DNA of 64,000 nt, taken from Melampsora larici-populina 98AG31. Taxonomy: Eukaryota > Basidiomycota > Pucciniomycetes > Pucciniales > Melampsoraceae. This document shows positions 35,444-46,537 of this stretch, in pieces (the first letter of the stretch is position 1; the number at the start of each line of letters is the position of its first letter). The stretch spans positions 310,001-374,000 of the forward strand of contig NW_006768794.1 of assembly GCF_000204055.1 (NCBI RefSeq), given 5' to 3'. The position numbers and the translations under genes were made by a program. The notes under the pieces were generated by a model. That model saw nothing but the letters and a program-made list of their open reading frames with translations. It was not told the DNA's origin and ran no database searches.

Positions 35444-36730
35444 CATTTCTTTGTGAAGTCCATCTAAAGTTCACATTTCATCATGAACCTTTTGTGAAGT
35501 TCACATTTTTGTAAACTTCATCTAAAGTTCACATTTCATTGTGAACTTTTTATGAAGTTCACATTCATTATTTGTATATGACCAAATCATGTCCTCAGAT
35601 TTCTATTGCTTTTTGCCATTTCTTGGGTGGTTTAAAGTTGGCTTTTTTACGTGGTTATACACTACAACAGTTTTGTGGTATACATAAAATATGCATAATT
35701 TATTGAAATCAATGAACCTTTTTGAAAAGGATTAAACAAAACTTTGCTAAGGTGAACATTTTATTGTGAACTTTTTTCAAAGTGCACAAAAGAATGCGAA
35801 GTCCATAAACAGTTCCAAGTGGAAGTTTACAGTGACCTCATAAAAAGTTTACAGAAAATTGCAATTTCTTTGTGAACTTCATCCAAAGTTCAAATTTTAT
35901 TGAACTTTTTCAAAGTTCACAAGAGAAGTTTACAATGACATGTGAATTTCATAAAAATGTCACAGAAAATTGGAATCCTTTTGTGAACTTCATCTAAAGT
36001 TCACATTACATTGTGAACTTCATCTAAAGTTCACATTACATTGTGAACTTCATCTAAAGTTCACATTACATTGTGAACTTCATCTAAAGTTCACATTTTA
36101 TTGTGAACTTTTCGTGAAGTTCACATTTATGGTTTGTTATCTGAACAAATGAAGTCCTCAGATTTCTATTGCATTTTGCTGTTTCTTAGGTGGTTTAGAA
36201 AGTTGGTGTTTTTTCCGTAGTTCTACGCTAACCCAATTTGTGTCTACATAAAATATGTGTCATTTAGATTTAATGAAATCAATAAACCTTTTTCAAAATG
36301 TAAACAAAATTTTGATAAACCATTTTGAACTGTTTATGGAGTTTACATTCTTTTGTGCACTGTGAAAAAAGTTCACAATCAAAAGTTTACAATGACATTT
36401 GAACTGCATCCAAAGTTCACATTTTTTCGTGAAGTCCATCCAAGGTTCACATTTTACTGTGAACTGTTTTCAAAGTTCACAATGAAGGTTTACAATGAGA
36501 TGTGAACTTCAGAAAAAGTCCACAGAAAATTGTAATGTTTTTGTGAACTTCATACAAAGTTCACATTTTCTTGTAAACCTTTTCTGAAGTTCACCCCTTT
36601 TTGTGAACCTTTTCTGAAGTTCACATTTTTTTGTGAACTTCATCTAAAATTCACATTTCATTGTGAACTTTTTGTGAAGTTCACATTTATTATTTGTTAT
36701 CTGAACAAATCAAGTCCTCAGATATCTATC
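35444..36730. repeat. Large palindromic TTCACA...TGTGAA array
   Basis: The longest array of this family in the window. At 35982-36110 four units of the 30-mer CATCTAAAGTTCACATTACA plus TTGTGAACTT are almost identical. Elsewhere units are diverged, and blocks such as TTTTGCTATTTCTTGGGTGG and CAGATTTCTATTGC recur about every 550 bp, so a longer composite repeat of several hundred bp is also present. Confidence 0.8.
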
Positions 36731-36789
36731 ACTTTTTGCTATTTCTTGGGTGGTTTAGGGTGTTTCAAGTTTTTTTTGCTTAATTTTCA

Positions 36790-37250
36790 AAAAAATTCTG
36801 CAATTCCTACATGAAAAGCAAGTGGGATTGAATCGGATGGGAGGATGCGATAATACATCTGGGGTAGAATCGCATGAAACGAGGCGAGGTTGGATCACAT
36901 CTAAGTGGAGCGATGAAACAATTTGTTCGGATTTTTTTGGTGCGATTCCATGGGTTGAATCGCCTGCGCATTTGAGTCGCATTTGATTGATGCGATCTTG
37001 AATCGCCTGAGCGGTTCAGTCACATTGAGCCGATGCGATATTGATTCGCTTGAGGATTAGATCGGGCTGAGTTGATGCGATCTTAAATCGCATCTGAGTC
37101 AAATCGCACAAAAGGATGCGATTTCACAAGTTGGATCGCATGAAACCTGTGCGATCTCACATCGCACAGGCTCTTCATCGCATGTCACATATGCGATCTG
37201 AAATCGCATCTCAAAACGCGACCTGAGCGCGCATGCCACAATGCGATTCA
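36790..37250. repeat. TGCGAT/ATCGCA motif-dense tract
   Basis: The octamer GATGCGAT or its parts (TGCGAT, ATCGCA, ATCGCATC) occur more than 25 times on both strands in 460 bp, with irregular spacing. It abuts the start of the Ty3 reading frame. It could be an element-derived promoter region or a decayed satellite. Confidence 0.6.
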
Positions 37251-40102
37251 AATTTGTTGGAGGTGAACAAATGAAAACCAGACCAAAGGTGGGAAGAGCA
37301 CACATGACCGGGTCTCACAGTCTCACAACAGTTTTAATAGCAAACAAGGAAGTTAAACTACTGCTTGATAGCGGAGCTTCCTGCTCAGCAGTAGGAGAAA
37401 CATTTCTAGAAACTATACTACCAAACTGGCAAGAGACAGCCCTACCAAAAAGTAACACTACCTTTAGGGGATGTGGTACGACACTTACACCACTAGGGGT
37501 AATTGAAATCCCTGTAGTCTTCCCTCACACAGAAGGTTCTACTAGAATAATAGCAGAATTCGTAGTAATGAAAAACGCAACACCTAAATATTTCATTTTA
37601 GGAGATGATTTCCTGTCACTCTATGGTATAGACATTATACACACGCGAGAAAAGTACTTCACGATAGGTAATGACAACAAACGAAAGAAATTCGCGCTAA
37701 GAACAGCCAACGTTATCATGGATATAAATATGAAACATACCCCTCTTTCGCACGAAATCAAGAGCAAAATAAGTACATGTTCGAAACTAAGCATCGAACA
37801 AGAAGAAAGGATACACAACTTAGTAAGTACCTTTTCAAACACTTTCGGACTAGGAGCAGTTAAAATTGGGACCATTGATAAGTATGAGGTAGAGATCAAA
37901 CTTACAGTTGATGCGCCATGGCCTCCTATTTTAAGAAAGCCGGCCTATCCAGCTAGCCCACGAAACCGTTTAGAACTTGAAAAACATACGAAAGAATTGG
38001 TAAACCTGGGTATTCTTCGCAAAGTAGGAAGTAATGAAGAGGTAGATATTACTACTCCATGCGTAGTAGCTTGGCATGGGGGGAAGTCGAGAGTTTGTGG
38101 CGACTTTAGGGCCTTGAACGCATACACAATACCGGATAGATATCCAATGCCCAGGATTGAGCAAGTAATAACAAACCTGGGAAAAGCAAGATTTATAACA
38201 ACAATGGACCTTATGAAAGGATTCCATCAAAACAAAATTAGCCAAAATAGCAAAAAATTCCTTCGAATCATATCACACCTAGGGATATTCGAGTATCAAA
38301 GAATGCCGTTTGGAATAAAAAACGCACCATCATTCTTCCAACGAATGATGGATACTGAGTTCCACGACGAACTTAGACAAGGACAAGTCATTGTGTACAT
38401 TGACGACATAATCATTTTTCACGAAACATGGGAAGAGCATATTGACTGCATTACATCCATCTTACAAAAATTACAAGCTTTAGGAGCTACCATCTCGTTA
38501 GAAAAATGTAAATTCGGCTACGATGAAGTCAAAGCGCTTGGACACATAGTCTCAGGTTTGACATTAGCAATTGACCAAAACAAAGTTGCAGCTATTTTGC
38601 ATAAACCTTTGCCTCAAACAGTTAAAGAGATTCAAAGTTTTTTAGGATTCTCCAGCTATCATAGAATGTACTTAGAAGCATATTCCAAAATTACAGCTCC
38701 ACTATATTACCTCCTTAAAAAAGGTGTAGAATTCTCAATCACGAAAGAACGAGCTTTGGCATGGGAAAATGTAAAGAAATTACTTACGAGCGCACCATGC
38801 CTACTACAGCCAAATTTCGAAAAACCTTTCATACTTTACGTTGATGCAAGCTTTATGGGTCTAGGAGCCGCCTTACACCAGAAACAGATCATAAATGGCA
38901 AACTAGTCAATGGACCAGTTTGCTTCATATCAAGGCAACTTAAAGAAAGCGAGAAGAAATATGGCGCCCCACAATTAGAATGCCTAGCTTTAGTATGGGC
39001 ATTATATAAACTACATTATTACCTAGACGGGATATACTTTGAAGTCATAACAGACTGCCAAGCAATAAAATCACTCATGAACACAAAAACTCCGACTAGA
39101 CATATGTTACGCTGGCAGATGGCAATACAAGAATACAAATCTTATATGACCATCACGCATAGACCAGGTAATCTTCACAGTAACGCGGATGCTCTTAGTA
39201 GGATGGCCCTACCAAACACCAGCGATAATCCAGCTTGGGAAGACGAAAGCGTAGAAAGAGACATACCCGTGATGGGCATTAGCCTGTGCGAACTATCAGA
39301 CGAGTTCTTTGACACAATAGCCTTAAGCTATCAAGAAAACGAAAATACAATCAAGATAATGAAAATATTATCAAGTGATGAACACCATCCAGATTTAGAA
39401 AACTCCATCTCGATAGAATGGAAAAAACCGCTCCAAGATGGCAGGTTCTCTTTAATGTCCGGACTCATGTATTATCGTGAAAAACATTCCAAAGTAGTGG
39501 TTATCTGTGATAAAGAGCAAATCAGTCAGATTTTGGCGGTATGTCACGACGATTTCATGTCAGGACATCTAGGAGAAGACCGGACAATCCCAAAAGTAGC
39601 AACCACAGCGTGGTGGCCGGATTGGAAGCAAGATGTTTCAGCATACGTGTCCTCATGCGAACGATGCCAGAAGGCTAACAAACAAACGGGCAAGAGATCC
39701 GGCCTCATGCAAAGGATAGAGGAGCCAAGTTTTCCGTGGGAAGTAATAAACATGGATTTCGTCACCGGTTTACCAGCAGCAGGAAGCGACAGCGCAAATA
39801 GTGTCCTCGTAGTAGTTGACCGATTTTCGAAAAGAGCACGATTCCTACCGTGCCATAAAGACATTGACGCCATGGGCACAGCTTTACTGTTTTGGCAATT
39901 CATCATTGTAGATTGCGGATTACCCAGAATCATTATCAGTGATCGGGACCCAAAATTCACATCCGAATTCTGGCGAGGACTTACTAAACTAATGGGAACC
40001 ACCTTAGCCCTTTCAACAGCTTATCACCCACAGACTGATGGTTTAGCAGAACGCATGATCCAGACACTAGAGGACATGATTCGCAGATATTGCGCGTATG
40101 GA
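37241..40102 (+). pseudogene. Ty3/gypsy pol polyprotein, 5' part (PR-RT-RH-IN)
   Basis: One open frame of 954 codons from ATG 37241 to the insertion point at 40102. In order it has a retroviral-type aspartic protease (LLLDSGAS, Asp43), reverse transcriptase (RMPFGIKNAPSFFQRMM; YIDD at 386-389) and RNase H (LYVDASFMGLGAAL, near 532). The integrase has an HHCC zinc motif (...CERCQKANK) and D,D,E residues in INMDFVTG, ISDRDPKF and DGLAERM (to about 936). The coding sequence is then cut by a Helitron-like insertion and resumes at 44478. No gag gene or left LTR is visible; upstream is the TGCGAT tract, so the element is 5'-truncated or its ends are too decayed to see. Frames after 40102 in this ORF belong to the insert. 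Confidence 0.92.
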
Positions 40103-40389
40103 TCATTCAAGTTAAAGGTAAACCGTGTTCGCCGGCAAAACCTGATTAAACTCCCAATCCCTACTACCAATTTCCAGGTTTACACGTTCACCACATTTGT
40201 CCTGATTTCCACGCGCCTCACCCCCAATTTGTTGCTCAAGACTCATTCCTCTCATCAAATGAATTCTTCACCACCTACCAGGTTGGAATCAGGTATGCAT
40301 TTCTCCTCAACTCCATTCACATACTCATTCAACCTCACCATCTTATCCCATCAAACGTGATCAACCATTCACACATTTTCTTGAGTTGG

Positions 40390-41410
40390 TATAAGACGTT
40401 CGGATCTTCTTAAAGGATATCGATTCTGCAGTTGATTCATCCTCTGGCTCAATCCTTTCAACACTGCCTTCATCACCCAACAGTCTCAATCAAGCCACTC
40501 AACAACGTTCTACTGCCTCGAAGGATCTTATCGTTCAACTCATCTCTTTAGCTTCTTCATCTTCGGTCGTCTCCCCTCCCACATCTTCCCTTCGAATATC
40601 AGCCTCACCAGCCACAGACTTGAGAATCACCCTAGGTGTCAAAAGTTGTAATGCATATCTCACATAATCCCCCGGCGCAAAAAAAGAACTTGACTTGATC
40701 AGAATCTTAGGTTGAATTTTTTTTTGAAGAAGGAATTAAGTTACCTTGAAGAAGTAGCCAAAGCACAATCTGTAAGTTTTTCCAAAGCAGCTTTGCTAAC
40801 TTTAAATTTTTTAACTTTGGCTTATCAACCTGAAACTGTTTTAATTTCTTCTCAATTGTAATGTACTGTTCACACAATCAACTCAATAAATCAATCGGTT
40901 TCACCACCTAGATAATCTGATCCAGGTTCACTTCCAGTACCTCTTATTGTACAAAGACCTCGATTTGGCTAAAGATGGCGTGTGGTGATATTGTTTATTC
41001 CGAAGCACAATCAAGATATGTCAATGACTCGATCTCGAGCATATGAATCTAAGATCTGTTGAGAAGTCCATTCTAGATGTTGCAGACTTACTCGAGAGTC
41101 TGCTACACATTGAGCGGCACTGAGTTTAGCCAGGAGTAAGTTGAAACAACTTCAAGACTAACTTGCACTATTATTTTGAATCTTAATTGATTTGAATGCA
41201 TTCGAATCACAATTTAGTTCAATTGGATCAGTTAGATCTTCATTATCACGCAAGTTGAAAGTCATCAAAGTAATATACATATGGATCATTCAATATGGGG
41301 TTTTGAAATTGGTTAACGTTTATGTTCATTGTGGATGGATATTAGGTGAATGACGATCTTGTAACTCTTTCCTAACATTGATCAAAATCGAATTCTATTA
41401 ATTTGAATTC
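40390..41410. other. Decayed cargo DNA of the Helitron-like element
   Basis: Ser/Thr-rich open stretches (ASKDLIVQLISLASSSS, PPTSSLRISASPATD) and a helical piece (ELSYLEEVAKAQSVSFSKAA near 40735-40858) appear between stops. They may be upstream parts of the captured gene or of a second one. Not resolvable by eye. Confidence 0.3.
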
Positions 41411-41419
41411 GGATTCTTT

Positions 41420-41875
41420 GTTCGGCTTAGTCGATCGACTGTTTGAAGACATCCTACTCAGCACGAATTCTTGAAAAGAATTGGATCAAAAATGTGAGTA
41501 AAGATTCCTGGATTCCGCTAAAGGTCAAGTGACTACTGAAGTGGCGTTTTGCACCAGATGTGTTGTTAAATGGCAAGGTTATTTATTCTTTGGAACGATA
41601 TTAGAATGCAAAAAGACAATGCAAGTCTTCTTTGAATCACGAAGAGAAATATCATATTTAGTTTTAGATTCAACACCAGTGGATAGTATTGATTTTAGTG
41701 CAATTGACAGATTATTAAGAATCAAAAGATTATTAAAGTTTAGATGGATTATCTTTATGATTGGTGGTGCGAGTTAGAAGAGTGGTAAAGCTTTAAGAAG
41801 TGTTGGACTTTGAAATAGATTTAGGGATCAAATTGAACTTTTTGACACTTTTAATCAAGCTCTTGAGGTTTACTG
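41420..41875 (+). pseudogene. Captured STAS-domain fragment of a SulP-type transporter
   Basis: The segment reads RST V[stop]RHPTQHEFLKRIGSK, then KWQGYLFFGTI, then YLVLDSTPVDSIDFSAIDRL and LRIKRLLKF, then (after stops) KSGKALRSVGL and IELFDTFNQALE. LQGYLFFGTI followed by a LVLDxxxVxxIDxSA strand-helix is the signature of the STAS domain of fungal SulP-like vacuolar transporters (YGR125W/Vsb1 type). In-frame TGA lies at 41444-41446, with further stops near 41776 and 41810. The transmembrane part was not seen. It is a passenger in the Helitron-like element and not a functional gene. Confidence 0.6.
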
Positions 41876-41999
41876 ATTTTCTTCTTTTTGACTTAGATTA
41901 AAAGTACTCAATCAACTTTGCTCTTTTTTTGGGAGGGCTTGTAACAATTTTTTGAGAATGTAAACCTTAGAAGTTCATATCCTGTTGAATGAATCATGC

Positions 42000-43284
42000 C
42001 ACCTGGGTTTCAACAACAATTCAATCAAACTAGATCAAAAAAGCTTTAGTCGGATCAAGTTGGTCAGAAGAACATAATGAAGAACAAGGATATTCAAGGA
42101 ACACATTTAGGTTATTAACAGCTACAGAGCTTATGAGCTCAGGTTAGTTTTGTTTTACACAACTTCTTCATCTTTTCTCCTTTTGTTATAATGCATATTT
42201 GATTTTACTTCTCAGTTGGGATGATCACCCCTCAAAAGCATCATTCAAGTTTAAAAATGGAATGTCACACTCATTTCAAAGATCTTGCTTGAATTATAAA
42301 ATTGATTGATTTTTTGCTTGAATTATTTGATGAAACTGAATGAAGAAAAACTCATCTTTAGAAGTTTTATGGAAAATGAATAACATAATTGAAGAAACTG
42401 GATCAAATGAAAGTTGTTAATTGATTTTTGATCCATTCATTCAGAAAAAGATGTGGAAGCTTCATTATTGAAGATTGAATTAGAGTTCTTTCATTAGGAC
42501 TTAAACCTTATTTTTCAAACCAATTGTATTTCTGTAATTTTCAAAATAGATTAAAATATCTAAAACATAAAGTCCAGATTTGTGATCTTTTTTTGTTTGA
42601 TTTATAGACAACAGGATTTAAAACCCAGTCCTACCACAGAAGAGAAACAAGAAGCAGAAAGTTCACAAAATGTGAACTCATCACCCAGATGAATGAAACC
42701 ATTCAAGATCTGGACTCATTCAATTAAACAATAAGGACATCAATTCATGAAATAAACAAAGATTATATTTGAAAAGCAGTGATGAATTGTCAAATTTGAT
42801 TTAAAATATGACTAAATTTAACAGGATTGTGATTAGATGTATGAATTGCAATGGAGTTTACCAATTAACATTTGATGTTGAAAATGGATGGATTGAAACA
42901 ATAAAAGAATATTTAAAGGTTTGTGAAATGGGCTGAAAAAGATTATTCAATGCTATTGAACTTTTATCTTTGGAAAATAGCTTGAAAGATAAAGTGAAAA
43001 GACATGGAATAATATCAAAGTTTGTGAAGTTTGTTTTGATGAAGGGAAAATCAAGGAGTATGAAATTGTGAGGAAATAATTGAGGATTTATGGAAATGGG
43101 TTGAGTGAAGATGAAGGTTGTGCTGTTTTAAGAAGACCCAAGTGTTGGAGATAATTCAAAAGAATGAGATTGGTTTCCACATATGATGATTGGGTTTTTT
43201 CCTTTGTAAAGTTTGGAATTCTGATTATGTGTTTTTTTTGGTTTTGTAATTTGATAGGTTTTGTACATATTATATACCTGGGTT
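42000..43284. other. AT-rich decayed DNA within the Helitron-like element
   Basis: Exon-like scraps with stops continue (for example around 42045-42140), possibly the downstream exons of the captured transporter gene. Nothing else can be supported. Confidence 0.3.
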
Positions 43285-43314
43285 GAAGAAGAAGAAGAAG
43301 AAGAAGAAGAAGAA
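43285..43314. repeat. GAA microsatellite
   Basis: About nine GAA/AAG triplets in tandem. Confidence 0.8.
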
Positions 43315-43464
43315 AATTATTAAACAAAGAACCATATATAAAAGTGTTAAATGTATTTTGATGAAGTTACAAAGTATGTGTTACACCAAGATTGAAGACA
43401 TATCTCCATTTGACCTGAATCCAAGACACTTCAACACTGCCCCCTTTATGTTCAGTTGTCATTA

Positions 43465-43624
43465 GGGGTTCTCAAAGTAGACCCGGTTTGTAAAAACCCG
43501 GTTGACCCAGTTGACTTTTTGGCTGTGATCTGTCAAAAAAAGACAACTCAATACACAAGGTTACTGCCAAAAAGCAACCGGGTCAACTGGATTTTCTTGA
43601 AACCGGGCCAACTTTGAGAACCCC
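43465..43624 (+). mobile_element. 160-bp MITE with GGGGTTCTCAAAG inverted repeats
   Basis: Begins GGGGTTCTCAAAGTAGACC and ends GGCCAACTTTGAGAACCCC, with additional inner pairing of AACCGGGT-type blocks. TA lies on both sides (43463-43464 and 43625-43626). It sits inside the Helitron-like element. Confidence 0.7.
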
Positions 43625-43695
43625 TATTGCATGCAGTTCCAAGTTGACCTCTTGGTTTTGCATTGTAAATTTGTACAGATGTTTGTACTTCTTCC

Positions 43696-44363
43696 TAAGC
43701 TTAACTAAGCCCCTCTCAGACAAGCGAGTAGTCGAGAGAGGGGCTTAAATGGGACTTGCGTTTCATGGCGGGAGAGCTCCAGAAATTAAGTACCTTTATG
43801 TACTTTTCTGGAGCTCTCCTCAGAACCTCATTGTAGGATTTCTCAAGGTTCAGATATGTGTAGCTTCATGAGAAGCTACACAAGCTCGTACCACTTCCAG
43901 CAAGATTTTTTGGAAGTATGGGTATGCAAAAGGGATTTCCAGTTTGTTGCAATGTGTAGCTGCCTGTTTCAGACAAAAATGCCAAAACAGATGTTTGGTC
44001 GCAAACTCCCAATTTCTTGCCAACACACCAGCACCAAACATCCAAATCTTGTCAAAGACCAGTACAGGTCTGTACTGGCCTTCTTAAGCTGTTACAGGAG
44101 TACGTAACAATCAATCAGTGCAACGTTTCCTGGCAGCGTCACTGCTCTCTGTTGTCAATAAAAGTGGTACGAGGTTGTGTAGCTTCTCATGAAGCTACAC
44201 ATATCTGAACCTTGAGAAATCCTACGGTGAAGATTTGAGGAGAGCTCCAGAAAAGTACATAAAGGTACTCAATTTCTGGAGCTCTCCCGCCATGAAACAC
44301 GAGTCCATTTAAGCCCCTCTGCGAGGGCGCGGCGAACGCGCTAGAGGGGCTTAGTTAAGCTTA
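43696..44363 (+). mobile_element. MULE-type element with long terminal inverted repeats and 9-bp TSD
   Basis: This 668-bp element starts TAAGCTTAACTAAGCCCC and ends in the exact reverse complement. ACTTCTTCC is repeated on both sides (43687-43695 and 44364-44372). Inverted homology continues inward for about 200 bp, through GGGAGAGCTCCAGAAATT, AGGATTTCTCAAGGTTCAGA and GTGTAGCTTCATGAGAAGCT. The central ~200 bp is unique and no transposase is encoded. A 9-bp duplication with long TIRs is typical of Mutator-like elements. It lies within the Helitron-like insert. Confidence 0.85.
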
Positions 44364-44477
44364 ACTTCTTCCCCAACTAGAAGGAGGCGGTCAACCCTTC
44401 TGGATGGGGGCTGTTCTTAGTAAATTCTTTGATCAAACATGACTCAATGATGCGGCGCCCGCCGCTGATTGGGCTAG

Positions 44478-45230
44478 TTATCTTTTAAAGATAAAGATGG
44501 CTACCTACACGACTGGAAAAATCTCTTACCAGCGCTAGAGTTAGCTTACAACACAAGCACACACAGTGTAACAAACAAATCACCATTCGAAATTGAACGA
44601 GGGTACAACCCAAGAACGCCGAAAGATCTCTTTAAATCAAAAGACGTACAGGTGCACCCTACAGCTCTTAACTTCCACACAATGCTGACCAAAGCAAGAG
44701 CATACGCAAAAGAATGCATCACTGAATCAACACAATACAACAAAAACAGATGGGATAAAACACATAAAGAAGTCGAATTTAAAATAGGCGATAAAGTATT
44801 AATTTCGACCGTAAACTTCGCAAGTATTCAAGGACCAAAGAAGCTCAAAGACTCCTTTGTGGGACCTTTCGTAATAGTCAAATTACATGGGCCAAACGCA
44901 GTGGAAGTCATATTAACAGGCGAATTCTCTCGAAAACACCCCACCTTCCCAGTATCCTTACTTAAACATTATAGAGAAACAGAAGAAGGTAAATTCCCAA
45001 CCAGGAAAGACACTAGTGAACAACATGTTCCATTCGAAGAGGAAGGAGAGAAAATTATAACTAAAGTATTACAACATAAGATAATAAAGCAAAACGGAAA
45101 AGACATCTGACTTTACCTCGTAAGATACAAGAATAAAAGCAGCGATCTTGACGAATGGCTGCCCGAGTCCAAAATACCCAATGCAGGAATTCTGCTTAGG
45201 AAATATAGGATAGAAAAGAAAAATCTCTAG
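44478..45230 (+). pseudogene. Ty3/gypsy pol polyprotein, 3' part (integrase C-terminus and chromodomain-like tail)
   Basis: Continues the frame interrupted at 40102. It carries HDWKNLLPALELAYN and THSVTNKSPFEIERGYNP (end of the integrase core) and FKIGDKVLISTVNF, KLKDSFVGPFVIVKLHGPNA (GPY/F-like module). The chromodomain-like ending is YLVRYKNKSSDLDEWLPESK. A TGA at 45108-45110 separates the last 39 codons from the rest. The chromodomain-like end places the element near the chromovirus branch of Ty3/gypsy. The element is inactivated by the insertion and the stop. Confidence 0.85.
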
Positions 45231-46213
45231 ATTTATCTTTTTTTTCCGACCCCGGTGAATGTCAACCTAGAGAGTATACGTACTTACTCCTTAGATAGAC
45301 AAATACATTATTTTATTCAATTCAAGCTTTTTAATATTAAAAACATAAAAAAGCCTTTTACAACTCACACTCGAGTATCAAGAGTGAAACAACAGTAATC
45401 AAAAAAACCCTTGTCTAAACAAGGCCGATGAAAAACCAGGATCTTAATTAAGACAACCAGGCAGGGTCTAAATGAAAACCCTACCCACGTTAAAAAACCA
45501 ACCAGGCAGGGTTCAAAAGGATGAACCCTACTAAGGGAACGGTTCGATGACGAAATCTTCGTGTTGACCCAGTTCAGGAACCACTTGAACCCTGAACAAA
45601 CCAGCCAACTAAAACGTACGCCAATTTAACTAACAGCGTAAATACTTTGGTATAAATATCTTACCTGTTTAGCAGATAGAACGAATCTGCATCTTATACT
45701 CACCACCAGAAACTCTTACTATCAAATCAAGTTTTAAAACCTTTTACAAAGCTTTTATTTCGAAAACCACCAGCCGATTACTCATAACCTAGAACGAACA
45801 AGCCTACATAGCTACTACATTCTACTTTATCTGACGTCGTGGTTTTTCCTAAAACCTTTGGATTGATTTTACATCCTCAACCTTTGATTCCTAAGAGTGA
45901 CGACCACCAGTAACAGATCAACTCATTGTCCTACAAACTTGTCGAACATTATTCTCAGATCTGCATATTAGAATAACTAAGAGTTGTACTCTAATGTTTT
46001 CTAATATACGGTAGAATCTAGACCACCCTAAGATAGGAATACTCGGGTATCCATCTTTAGAAGACCTTGAATAAAATCGATTCTTATTCAGTGAGTACCT
46101 CTTGGTTCAGCCTTCTACAACAGAAAATAATCATCTAGAAGCTGACCTCCCGGCTCGAATTTATCTCAACAGCAGTATCTGGATACTGGGTTGTAACAAA
46201 GCCAACAGATTTG
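45231..46213. mobile_element. Probable 3' UTR and right LTR of the Ty3 element
   Basis: This follows the pol stop directly. It begins with a pyrimidine tract then CCCCGGTGAATGTCAACC. A TATA-like GGTATAAATATC lies near 45652, and a repeated AACCAGGCAGGGT segment at 45457-45515. GGTTGTAACA near 46197-46206 could be the LTR end. There is no left LTR for comparison, so the limits are guesses. Confidence 0.35.
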
Positions 46214-46279
46214 AAACTTCTACTCTTCAAGAACTGTAAGTACAACTGTTTTCAGTCTCGAGTTACTTGTTTTCTTTAG

Positions 46280-46537
46280 ACTCAAGCTGATAGCAATATT
46301 AAGCTCACCTTTCAATGTGCACCTCAGAGCCGCATCACTGATCTCATGTTATCCAAGGGCCCTGGTCATCTTTTGAATGATGAAGTTGAAATTTGGATAG
46401 AAGATATCAGATTGAAAAATTACACCATTGTACGCACAACCTCCAATTCAAAAGAAGGCAAAATTGATGAAAGTAGGACGGCACAAGACCAATCTCATAC
46501 CAATTTAGCTGACGAGAGTGTTAGAATGTCAGATTGA
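46280..46537 (+). CDS. Possible terminal exon of an unrecognised gene
   Basis: An acceptor (TTTTCTTTAG, ends 46279) is followed by an open stretch reading QADSNIKLTFQCAPQSRITD, LMLSKGPGHLLNDEVEIWIE and DIRLKNYTIVRTTSN to TGA at 46535-46537. A donor-acceptor pair (GTAAGTAC...) lies just upstream near 46240. Composition is protein-like. No start or family was identified. Confidence 0.3.
   Translation, partial: TQADSNIKLTFQCAPQSRITDLMLSKGPGHLLNDEVEIWIEDIRLKNYTIVRTTSNSKEGKIDESRTAQDQSHTNLADESVRMSD

Larger units (their letters stand above)
40103..44477 (+). mobile_element. Helitron-like insertion inside the Ty3 integrase gene
   Basis: The 4375-bp insert begins TCATTCAAG and ends in a GC hairpin (GCGGCGCCCGCCGC, 44452-44465), eight bases later CTAG. 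It lies precisely between an A (40102) and a T (44478). TC at the 5' end, CTRR with a preceding hairpin at the 3' end, A^T target and no target duplication are the structural marks of Helitrons. Deleting it makes the flanking Ty3 frame continuous (codon GGA followed by TTA, in phase through 45110). No Rep/helicase gene is seen, so it is non-autonomous. It carries part of a SulP/STAS transporter gene and has been entered by two later inverted-repeat elements. Confidence 0.75.

Noticed and set aside
39544..40002. 152-codon minus-strand ORF opposite the Ty3 integrase
   Set aside because: Antisense shadow of the integrase coding sequence.
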